Origin: Lachnospiraceae bacterium
Lineage (GTDB): Bacteria > Bacillota > Clostridia > Lachnospirales > Lachnospiraceae
DNA: 50,938 bases
Assembly (NCBI GenBank): GCA_017617005.1
Contig: JAFZWW010000009.1
Location: 1-50,938 of the forward strand
Direction of reading: 5' to 3'
Shown here: piece by piece, positions 43,854-50,938 of the stretch
Position numbering within the stretch: the stretch's first letter is position 1
Layout of the letters: every line of letters begins with the position of its first letter
Program-made: the position numbers and the translations under genes
Notes under the pieces: model-generated
What the model was told of the DNA's origin: nothing
Seen by the model: only the letters and a program-made list of their open reading frames with translations
Databases searched by the model: none

Positions 43854-46442
43854 ATGTCCGCCGTCAGGATGATCGACAGAGAAAAACTTCAGATGATCCA
43901 GGACCTGATATGCGCCTTTGCGGGAGTTAGTGCCATAGTTCTTGACAAGAACAGGATGGCTCTCTGCGAGATCAGTAACGACCGCGTAAGCTCCGGTGCA
44001 CTGTCCCAGCTCATCGGAAGCGAATATCTCGACCGTATGATGGATGATATCGGTGATGATACACCCGAAGATATCTGTATTCAGAATATAGAAGACAGCG
44101 AAGACGGAATGGTAAGAGTCGGAGCTGTAAGCATTAAACCCGCCGGTAAGATGTATATAATATGCATCGTTGCAGCCCCCGGCAATGTTACCGCCGAGAA
44201 ATTCTCCAATTTCCTCGATTTCATGAAGACGGGAGCAGAGAGTTATCTCACACCTCCTTCGGCCAAGAACAAGGACAATGAGTCTCTCTATACGGGAGAC
44301 GAAGCGGATGCCAATCTTATAACACTTGAGACTACCAAGAACATTCTTGAGCTCATGGATTCCGGAGAGGGCATCGAAGCCGTATTCCAGAAGTGGCTGG
44401 GTCTCGTTGCCGACTACCTTAAGGTTGACGGAGCCGATATATTCAGACTCGGTGACGGCAATATGGATGTTGTCGCTCAGTACAGTGCACCCGGATTTGT
44501 TTCGGATTTTACGCCCAAGAGTACGGTGCCACTGGTCGATGCGTTCAAGAACGAGGGTCCCGTTATCCTTTCATCTTCATCACTGGATAAGCAGCCCGGA
44601 CTCTATGGCGTAAGGAAGTACGATATCCTGGCGCTGATGAGTTATCCTCTCCTTGTAAGGGAGAACGGGGAAGGAACCTTCATCGCAAGCTTTGTGATGA
44701 AGAAGCACAGACGCAACTGGACCATGGATGAGATAAGGTTCGCGGGGGATGCCGTAAGGATCATGCAGAGCATCATCAGTGCAAGACTTATGTACGGTAC
44801 GATCTCCAGATATTCTGCATCCGTTACCGAGATCCTCGACAATGTCGGATGCTGCGTATACCTGACCCAGGAGTCCACAGGCAAGGTTCTCTTTGCCAAC
44901 AGGATGCACACCGATACCTTCGGTTCCGACTGGCAGGAAGGTGAACTCAGGGACATCATTTCCAAGGGCGATTTCGAGAATCCCGTTAACGGATCATTCG
45001 AGATCTACTATCCCGAGAAACGCAGATGGTTCGACCTTATGTACAAGAGGGTAGAGTGGGTCGACGGATCCGCGGCGATGCTCTATTCGCTCTACGATGT
45101 GACCGACAGAAGGCTGTACCAGCGCAAGATCGAGCAGCAGGCGTTCACCGATTTCCTTACCGGTCTTTACAACCGTATGTGCTGCGAAAAGGATCTGTCC
45201 AAACTTGTCGACGAAGCCAAGATGACAGGCAGGCGCGGAGCCGTTATATTCATAGATCTCGATGACTTCAAGCATATAAACGACGGCCTCGGCCATCAGT
45301 ACGGAGACGTTCTGTTAAAGGAGATATCCGCATCGCTTCAGAAGATCATGGGTGTCGAGAGATACTGCTACCGTATGGGCGGCGACGAATTCGTTGTCCT
45401 TGTCCCTCCTTCCGCATTCGGAAGATACGAGGAGATCAAGCACAGCATCGAGACAACGTTCGCCTCACCCTGGATCCTCAAGGAGATTGAGTATTACTGC
45501 ACCGCAAGTATCGGAACCGTCATCTTCCCCGATTACGGCGAGAGCGTGATGGACCTTCTGAAAAAAGCGGACATTGCGATGTACTCGTCCAAGAAGGCCG
45601 GCAAGAACCGCGTTACCGAATATACCGACGGTCAGGAGACCGTATCCGGAAGACGTCTCGATATGGAAAAGAATATGAGAGATGCTTCCACCACGGGCTA
45701 CAGGGAGTTTGAGGTTTATTACCAGCCCATCATCGATGTTGAAGGCCCCGAGCCCAGATGCGTCGGTGCGGAGGCACTTGTCAGATGGAACAGCCTTAAG
45801 ATGGGATTTATCTCACCTTCGGATTTCATCCCCCTGGCAGAGTATCTCGGACTCATCAATCCCATCGGAGGACATGTCCTCGATAAAGCCTGTGAGAACT
45901 GCAAGGCCTGGAACGATGAGTTTGGCAAGGATTACAAGGTCAATGTAAATCTGAGCGTTGTACAGCTCCTTCAGAACGACATAGTCGAATCTGTCGAAGA
46001 GACCATTAAGAAGACGGGCATCGATCCTTCGCATCTTTGCCTGGAGGTTACCGAATCCCTTGCGATCAACGACATGCCCAGGATGATCGAGATCCTTACA
46101 AGGATCAAGGCACTCGGCTGTACGATCGCGCTGGATGATTTCGGTACGGGATATTCATCACTCAACCACATAAGGGAGATCCCTTTTGATATAATCAAGG
46201 TTGACCAGAGCTTCGTACGCGATCTGGATACGGATGCATATGCACAGTCCTTCGTAAGGATGGTTGCTGAGCTTGCGGAGACCATAGGGGTCAGGATCTG
46301 TGTGGAAGGTATCGAGAATAAGGCCCAGCTTGATAAGCTTAACGGCATGAAGATCAAGTACATTCAGGGCTATTATTACGATAAGCCCCTTAAGAGGGAC
46401 GAATTTGAAGAGAAATATGTGATCGGTGATCAGAGTAAATAA
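43854..46442 (+). CDS. GGDEF-EAL cyclic-di-GMP enzyme with GAF and PAS domains
   Basis: 862 residues, no TM, cytoplasmic. A small N-terminal domain, GAF-like domain about 150-320, PAS-like domain about 325-425, GGDEF about 430-590 with an intact RMGGDEF and no RxxD inhibitory site ahead of it, and EAL about 600-855 with GAEALVRW, NVNLS, DDFGTGYSS, KVDQSF and EGIE all present. It could both make and break c-di-GMP, tuned by its sensory domains. ATG 43854 is preferred over GTG 43848, which lies inside the GAGGTG ribosome site. The purO-like gene follows after 14 bp. Confidence 0.92.
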   Translation: MSAVRMIDREKLQMIQDLICAFAGVSAIVLDKNRMALCEISNDRVSSGALSQLIGSEYLDRMMDDIGDDTPEDICIQNIEDSEDGMVRVGAVSIKPAGKMYIICIVAAPGNVTAEKFSNFLDFMKTGAESYLTPPSAKNKDNESLYTGDEADANLITLETTKNILELMDSGEGIEAVFQKWLGLVADYLKVDGADIFRLGDGNMDVVAQYSAPGFVSDFTPKSTVPLVDAFKNEGPVILSSSSLDKQPGLYGVRKYDILALMSYPLLVRENGEGTFIASFVMKKHRRNWTMDEIRFAGDAVRIMQSIISARLMYGTISRYSASVTEILDNVGCCVYLTQESTGKVLFANRMHTDTFGSDWQEGELRDIISKGDFENPVNGSFEIYYPEKRRWFDLMYKRVEWVDGSAAMLYSLYDVTDRRLYQRKIEQQAFTDFLTGLYNRMCCEKDLSKLVDEAKMTGRRGAVIFIDLDDFKHINDGLGHQYGDVLLKEISASLQKIMGVERYCYRMGGDEFVVLVPPSAFGRYEEIKHSIETTFASPWILKEIEYYCTASIGTVIFPDYGESVMDLLKKADIAMYSSKKAGKNRVTEYTDGQETVSGRRLDMEKNMRDASTTGYREFEVYYQPIIDVEGPEPRCVGAEALVRWNSLKMGFISPSDFIPLAEYLGLINPIGGHVLDKACENCKAWNDEFGKDYKVNVNLSVVQLLQNDIVESVEETIKKTGIDPSHLCLEVTESLAINDMPRMIEILTRIKALGCTIALDDFGTGYSSLNHIREIPFDIIKVDQSFVRDLDTDAYAQSFVRMVAELAETIGVRICVEGIENKAQLDKLNGMKIKYIQGYYYDKPLKRDEFEEKYVIGDQSK

Positions 46443-46456
46443 AGAGGAGGATTATT

Positions 46457-47167
46457 ATGTCACTTGAATCGAGCTTGAGAACCAATTCCTATCCGGGAAG
46501 AGGAATAATTGTAGGAGAAAGCGCCAACGGAAAGTATGCCGTATGCGCATACTTCATAATGGGAAGGAGCGTCAACAGCAGAAACCGTATCTTTGTTGAG
46601 GTTCCCGAGGATAACGGAATTGAGACCAGACCTTTTGATGAGAAGAAGCTCGGTGATCCCAGCCTCATCATATATCATCCCGTAAGAGTCGACGGACACA
46701 CCACCATCGTCACCAACGGTGACCAGACCGATACCATCAGGAACGGCCTTGATAAGGGCTTTACCTTTGAGCAGTCACTCAGAAGCCGTACCTTTGAGCC
46801 CGATGCTCCCAACTACACACCCAGGATCTCCGCTGTACTCAATGTACACGGCGGAAAGTTCGATTATCAGATGTCCATCATCAGAAGTGAGGACGGCAGC
46901 GAGGACAGACCCATCCACTGCACATATTCCTACGGAAAGCCCATGGCAGGCGAGGGACATTTCATCCACACCTACAAGCATGACGGCAATCCCCTTCCCA
47001 GCTTCACAGGAGAGCCCGAGTTCGTGAAGATCTCCGATGACATCGACGACTTCGCGCTTATCATCTGGGATTCGCTCAACCGTGACAACAGAGTCTCCCT
47101 CTTCGTCAGATACATTGACATCGCGACCGGCATCGCTGAGAGCCGCATCATCAATGCAAATAAATAA
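46457..47167 (+). CDS. purO: IMP cyclohydrolase, PurO type
   Basis: 236 residues. Closes the ring of FAICAR to give IMP, the last step of purine synthesis. Its N-terminus NSYPGRGIIVG and IFVEVPED match the archaeal-type IMP cyclohydrolase family found in Clostridia that lack bifunctional PurH. Its partner, AICAR formyltransferase, lies 2.7 kb downstream. AGAGGAGGA precedes the ATG. It is co-transcribed with the GGDEF-EAL gene (14-bp gap). The symbol is by family; the identification rests on recalled motifs. Confidence 0.85.
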   Translation: MSLESSLRTNSYPGRGIIVGESANGKYAVCAYFIMGRSVNSRNRIFVEVPEDNGIETRPFDEKKLGDPSLIIYHPVRVDGHTTIVTNGDQTDTIRNGLDKGFTFEQSLRSRTFEPDAPNYTPRISAVLNVHGGKFDYQMSIIRSEDGSEDRPIHCTYSYGKPMAGEGHFIHTYKHDGNPLPSFTGEPEFVKISDDIDDFALIIWDSLNRDNRVSLFVRYIDIATGIAESRIINANK

Positions 47168-47193
47168 TGATCATCGAATAGATTCGGACAGTG

Positions 47194-47230
47194 CGCTCCG
47201 GTACATATAAGTATCGGAGCGTATTTTATG
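47194..47230 (+). terminator. Terminator after purO-like gene
   Basis: An eleven-pair stem, CGCTCCGGTAC (47194-47204) with GTATCGGAGCG (47211-47221), one G-U, loop ATATAA, then TATTTTAT. Confidence 0.8.
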
Positions 47231-47265
47231 ATTTGCCTCTTAACAACACTTAACAGAGCTAAAAA

Positions 47266-47874
47266 ATGAGTAATTCGAATAACGGATCTGTAATCAAAAA
47301 AGTATTAGTCATAGGTATCATTCTGGTATTTCTGGTTGCGGTTGCTTATACCTCGATCAGCGATATTTTGCACAGAGATCAGAAACAGATCGAAGTTGTC
47401 TGGGCAAAAGAAGTTCTTACCGTCAGAAATACGATCATGGGATTAATCCCTACCGGAAAAGACCACTATTATGTCGGAATGGATTCAAGAGGAAATTGCT
47501 TCCTGATTCGCGCAGGAAAAGGCTGGCTTGACAGTAATTTTGCTGCTGACGGGTTTGCACTTGAAGGCAGTGTTACCGTCACGGGACCGCTCCGGGATGT
47601 TAAGAATGACCTTGGAAGGGCTCTTGCCGATCAGCTTTCGCCGGCAGGTACATCTTTTCCCGACGGATACCTGAAATATATATACGCCGGATATAAGGTG
47701 GAAGCCGGAATAAAACTGGGTTTTCTTGCCGGATTATTATTGTCCGTCCTTCTTATCTTCCTCACGGCAAAGGGATTGATGCCTCAAAGCGGATTTGTCG
47801 GGAAATTGCGTAATTATCTCATTCTGGCGACGATCCTGCTGATGCTCGCGATTCTTTACAGATACAGATTTTAG
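47266..47874 (+). CDS. Three-TM membrane protein of unknown function
   Basis: 202 residues. TM about 13-31, an extracellular domain of about 110 residues with HYYVGMDSRGNCFLIRAG, then two TMs (about 148-168 and 181-197). I know no family. The ribosome site is weak. It is followed nine bases later by another small membrane protein, so the two probably form a unit. Confidence 0.75.
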   Translation: MSNSNNGSVIKKVLVIGIILVFLVAVAYTSISDILHRDQKQIEVVWAKEVLTVRNTIMGLIPTGKDHYYVGMDSRGNCFLIRAGKGWLDSNFAADGFALEGSVTVTGPLRDVKNDLGRALADQLSPAGTSFPDGYLKYIYAGYKVEAGIKLGFLAGLLLSVLLIFLTAKGLMPQSGFVGKLRNYLILATILLMLAILYRYRF

Positions 47875-47883
47875 GAGCGATAT

Positions 47884-48387
47884 ATGAACAGACCGGGAAT
47901 ATGCCCGAATTGCGGTAAGGATCTGGGACTTTTTCTTCGGAGAGATTTGTACGGTTCGCCTTTCAGGACCTGTCCAAAATGCAAAAAGGAATACGTTGAC
48001 AGAAGGTATAAGGAACTTGCGATACTGCCCGACGGGATCGACGGTGAAATGTCATATATCCCTGCCGTCATTTTCCTGGTTGTTGCTGTAATCTTCGTGA
48101 TAAGGGGTGTGACAATCGGAAATTATGATTATATAAACGGCAGTCCTGTTACGCTTTCCGACCAGATTATTTGGTATGCCATCGGTGGTATATTGTTTAT
48201 ATTGGCGGCATATGAGTTTATCGTGATTAAATTCGGTATCAAGAAAAAGAAGTTGATTCGGGAGTATGGGTCAAGTGTTTTCCGTCTGTGCGACATCAAT
48301 TATGCCCGAAAGCTCAGTGCCAACGGATTCAATGTGCCGAATAAATATCTGAATCCCACGGGAAGGGATTCCTGTGGCAGGCTGTAA
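47884..48387 (+). CDS. Zinc-ribbon two-TM protein
   Basis: 167 residues. An N-terminal zinc ribbon C7-C10/C30-C33 (CPNC, CPKC), two TMs (about 58-77 and 97-118), and a basic C-terminal domain. Here the ribbon is cytoplasmic and close to the membrane. AGGAGCGAT precedes the ATG. Function unknown; it is paired with the three-TM gene. Confidence 0.78.
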   Translation: MNRPGICPNCGKDLGLFLRRDLYGSPFRTCPKCKKEYVDRRYKELAILPDGIDGEMSYIPAVIFLVVAVIFVIRGVTIGNYDYINGSPVTLSDQIIWYAIGGILFILAAYEFIVIKFGIKKKKLIREYGSSVFRLCDINYARKLSANGFNVPNKYLNPTGRDSCGRL

Positions 48388-48401
48388 AACTATTAAGTGT
48401 C

Positions 48402-48433
48402 ACCTTGGTCTTGATATGAGGCCAAGGTTTTTT
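48402..48433 (+). terminator. Terminator after the zinc-ribbon two-TM gene
   Basis: ACCTTGGTC (48402-48410) and GGCCAAGGT (48420-48428), one G-U pair, then T6. The following 210 bp up to the next gene hold no gene I can support. Confidence 0.85.
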
Positions 48434-48645
48434 ATGGATTTCTTTTTTCGGAAGTGTTATTATCCTTTCACGGGAATTCTGGAATGATAAGACAGATTCG
48501 ACATAATTCCGCCCGTACTTTATCTGTGTGACATCACTGTGCAGGCTCCGTGGTGATCATTTGATTTTCCTGCTTCATTGCCGCAAGTCCGGCATTATCA
48601 ACGATATTATCGATTTGTGTTTATTTTGTATGGGAAGGAAGGTTT

Positions 48646-49698
48646 ATGGCTAACAGGAAAAATGGATCAGAAGAAAAATTATCGGAAAGTATTGCTGTGA
48701 CAGAGGAATACTTAAGGGACAAGATCTATGAAGTTCGAGGATATAAAGTGATGCTCGATGCGGATTTGGCTGAAATTTATGGATATGATACAAAATCACT
48801 TAATCGACAAGTGAAAAACAATATATCAAAATTTGATGACGATTTTATGTTTGAATTGACTGATCAGGAGGTTGAGGATTTGCGGTGCAATAATTGCACC
48901 GCAAATATTGACAGCAAAAGCCGTTATAATCCGCATGTATTTACTGAACAAGGTTTATACATGCTTATGACGGTTCTGCACGGTGAATTGGCTGCAAGAC
49001 AGAGTAAGGCGTTGATCCGTACATTTAAAAAAATGAAGGATTATATTATTTCGAGAAGCAATCTGATCGGACAAAGAGACCTGATGAAAATGTCAATACA
49101 AACCATGGGGAATGCAGCTGAAATCAAGAAATTGCGTGCAGATATCGATTCTGTTGAAAAGCAGATGTTTTATGTAATGAATCAACTGGATGAAGTGGTG
49201 ACGAAATCCGATCTGTCTGATATGATGAACAGTTTTGTCAATGATGAAGATAATGGATGGCTTATGTTCAATACACAATATTGCAGTGCAGATATTGCGT
49301 ATTCGACCATATATGGGCAGGCTAAGAAATCTGTATATCTTATAGACAATTATATCGGACTTCGCACTCTGGTTATGCTCAAGAATGCTCCTGAAGGAAC
49401 AGATATAAGGATATTTAGCGATAATATCGGAACCGGTAAGTTACATAAAGTCGAATATGATGATTTTTGTCGCGAATACACCTATATCAGACTGAGTTTA
49501 CAGCATACGGGGGGATTCATTCACGATAGGTTCATTGTTTTAGATTATGGAACTGAAAATGAACGGGTTTTCTTATGCGGAGCTTCTTCAAAGGATGCAG
49601 GTGGGCGTATAACCGGTATAGTGGAGGATTATGGGATAGAAAAATATAAGCCGATGATTGAAAAACTGTTAAAAAACGAAAAACTCCGCCTGCAATAA
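48646..49698 (+). CDS. ORF6N domain protein with C-terminal PLD-like domain
   Basis: 350 residues. N-terminal ORF6N DNA-binding-type domain (about 20-125: VMLDADLAEIYGYDTKSLNRQ, FTEQGLYMLM), a charged helical linker (about 150-200), and a C-terminal domain with SVYLIDNYIG, IRIFSDN and HDRFIVLD near residue 292, a variant of the phospholipase D HxK motif with only one copy. AT-rich against both neighbours and set between purine genes, it looks like an acquired accessory gene. A large palindrome lies in its ORF6N part. Nuclease, regulator or defence roles are all possible; the sequence does not decide. GGAAGGAAGG precedes the ATG. Confidence 0.82.
   Translation: MANRKNGSEEKLSESIAVTEEYLRDKIYEVRGYKVMLDADLAEIYGYDTKSLNRQVKNNISKFDDDFMFELTDQEVEDLRCNNCTANIDSKSRYNPHVFTEQGLYMLMTVLHGELAARQSKALIRTFKKMKDYIISRSNLIGQRDLMKMSIQTMGNAAEIKKLRADIDSVEKQMFYVMNQLDEVVTKSDLSDMMNSFVNDEDNGWLMFNTQYCSADIAYSTIYGQAKKSVYLIDNYIGLRTLVMLKNAPEGTDIRIFSDNIGTGKLHKVEYDDFCREYTYIRLSLQHTGGFIHDRFIVLDYGTENERVFLCGASSKDAGGRITGIVEDYGIEKYKPMIEKLLKNEKLRLQ
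48878..48906. repeat. Perfect 14-bp-arm palindrome inside the ORF6N gene
   Basis: ATTTGCGGTGCAAT, one A, then its exact reverse complement. In frame it encodes LRCNNCTAN, and in mRNA it would be a strong hairpin. Confidence 0.85.
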
Positions 49699-49746
49699 AA
49701 AAGTGATACGGATAGTATAAAATCGCATTAATTAAGAAATGACGGA

Positions 49747-49775
49747 TTACACGCAGGGGTCTGATATGTTATAAT
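49747..49775 (+). promoter_or_regulatory. Promoter of the AICAR formyltransferase gene
   Basis: TTACAC (49747-49752), 17 bp, TATAAT (49770-49775). Confidence 0.65.
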
Positions 49776-49838
49776 CACTATTTGTAATACTGTATTATTT
49801 TCACAGAAAGGACGCCTTTTACAGGCGAGTATGAGAGA

Positions 49839-50938
49839 ATGAGCGAGATTCAGCTTAAGTACGGATGTAACCCCAACCAGAAGCCTTCAAGGATCTTTAT
49901 GGAGGACGGAAGTGACCTCCCCGTTACCGTTCTTAACGGTAAGCCCGGATATATCAACTTCCTCGATGCATTTAACGGATGGCAGCTTGTCAAGGAATTG
50001 AAGCAGGCAACCGGCCTTCCCGCAGCTACCTCCTTCAAGCACGTTTCACCCGCAGGTGCGGCTATCGGCCGTCCTCTTTCCGATACTCTCAGGAAGATCT
50101 ACTGGGTTGATGAGAAGGCTGAGCTCAGCCCCCTTGCATGTGCATACGCAAGAGCAAGAGGCGCGGACAGAATGAGCTCCTTCGGTGATTTCATCGCTCT
50201 TTCCGATATATGTGACGTCAGCACCGCTATGCTGATCAAGCCCGAGGTTTCCGACGGCATCATCGCTCCCGGCTATGAGCCCGAGGCACTTGAGATCCTC
50301 AAGGGCAAGAAGAGCGGCAATTACAACATCATTCAGATCGATGAGAACTATAAGCCAGCCGAGATCGAGAAGAAGCAGGTATACGGCATCACCTTCGAGC
50401 AGGGCAGAAACGAGCTCAATGCGGATGAGGTCCTTCCCGGAAACGTAGTTACCAGGAACAAGAATATCCCCGATGATGTTCTTGCCGATATGAAGGTTTC
50501 CCTCATCGTTCTTAAGTATACTCAGTCAAATTCCGTGTGTTATGTAAAGGACGGACAGGCTATCGGTATCGGTGCGGGACAGCAGTCCAGGATCCACTGC
50601 ACCAGACTTGCCGGCAGCAAGGCTGACAACTGGTTCCTTCGCCAGAGCCCCCAGGTTCTCGGACTTAAGTTCCTCGACACCATCAAGAGAGCTGACCGTG
50701 ACAATGCGATCGACCTCTACATCGGCGATGAGTATGAGGATGTCCTTGCAGAGGGAACATGGCAGACCATCTTCGCAGAGAAGCCTCCCGTATTCACCGG
50801 AGAGGAAAAGAAGGCATGGCTTGCTAAAAATACAGATGTTATTTGTGGATCCGATGCATTCTTCCCCTTCGCAGACAATGTCGAGAGAGCACGCAAGAGC
50901 GGCGTAAAGTACATCGCACAGCCCGGCGGATCCAAGAG
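49839..50938 (+). CDS. AICAR formyltransferase, stand-alone (3' truncated)
   Basis: 366 codons are visible and the frame runs off the window; the stand-alone family is about 390 residues, so only the last 25 or so are missing. It adds a formyl group from 10-formyl-THF to AICAR. LKYGCNPNQKP, TSFKHVSPAGAA, the KYTQSNSVCYVK segment and IGIGAGQQSRIHCTRLA are hallmarks of the transformylase half of PurH; the cyclohydrolase half is absent and supplied by the purO-like gene. A hairpin CGCCT/AGGCG and a four-codon reading frame (ATG 49831 to TGA 49842) precede and overlap the start. Confidence 0.93.
   Translation, partial: MSEIQLKYGCNPNQKPSRIFMEDGSDLPVTVLNGKPGYINFLDAFNGWQLVKELKQATGLPAATSFKHVSPAGAAIGRPLSDTLRKIYWVDEKAELSPLACAYARARGADRMSSFGDFIALSDICDVSTAMLIKPEVSDGIIAPGYEPEALEILKGKKSGNYNIIQIDENYKPAEIEKKQVYGITFEQGRNELNADEVLPGNVVTRNKNIPDDVLADMKVSLIVLKYTQSNSVCYVKDGQAIGIGAGQQSRIHCTRLAGSKADNWFLRQSPQVLGLKFLDTIKRADRDNAIDLYIGDEYEDVLAEGTWQTIFAEKPPVFTGEEKKAWLAKNTDVICGSDAFFPFADNVERARKSGVKYIAQPGGSK

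Noticed and set aside
48434-48645. Short open frames in the gap before the ORF6N gene
   Set aside because: The longest is under 20 codons and lacks a ribosome site.

Overview
This 50.9 kb window reads as chromosome of a Gram-positive anaerobe of the Clostridia, most likely a Lachnospiraceae (Butyrivibrio or Pseudobutyrivibrio type). The grounds are a stand-alone AICAR formyltransferase plus a PurO-type IMP cyclohydrolase in place of bifunctional PurH, LL-diaminopimelate aminotransferase, Hsp33, many zinc-ribbon single-pass proteins, a Tad pilus locus without outer-membrane parts, strong GGAGG ribosome sites and sigma-A type promoters. The family assignment is inference. I saw no rRNA, tRNA, CRISPR array, transposase or prophage.

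Layout. (1) 1-6.9 kb: the 3' end of a type I secretion operon: a truncated HlyD adaptor, a four-TM protein, a lipoprotein and a 1606-residue RTX protein with an N-terminal lipase domain. (2) 7.0-8.7 kb, minus strand: a methyl-accepting chemotaxis protein. (3) 8.8-13.6 kb: a potABCD polyamine importer behind a compact structured RNA leader, with a 41-residue membrane protein encoded antisense to its 3' end. (4) 13.9-19.2 kb: an eight-gene Tad/type IVb pilus operon, followed by an isolated 55-residue gene. (5) 19.6-25.3 kb: a close-packed housekeeping run (glycosyltransferase, hisC, COG2426 membrane protein, methyltransferase, hslO, dapL). (6) 25.4-31.3 kb: a 1600-residue glycine-rich surface protein and a secreted propeller-like protein. 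(7) 31.3-42.0 kb: an ABC-2 type exporter embedded among single-pass proteins that share one plan (cytoplasmic head, often a zinc ribbon; low-complexity linker; one TM; extracellular domain). Two divergent transcripts here start from promoters that share one palindromic -35 element. (8) 42.2-50.9 kb: purine metabolism (guaB, purO-like, AICAR formyltransferase) with a GGDEF-EAL enzyme co-transcribed with the purO-like gene. An AT-rich accessory gene, an ORF6N domain fused to a phospholipase D-like domain, interrupts the run.

How parts work together. GuaB consumes IMP. The formyltransferase and cyclohydrolase make it. The GGDEF-EAL enzyme uses GTP, so the last section links purine supply to second-messenger turnover. 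The Tad operon, RTX export, MCP and large surface proteins suggest a cell that attaches, moves and modifies its surroundings. The strongest candidates for something undescribed are the pot leader RNA, the zinc-ribbon/ABC surface locus with its shared -35 promoter pair, the RTX lipase-lipoprotein pair, and the ORF6N-PLD gene with a large internal palindrome.
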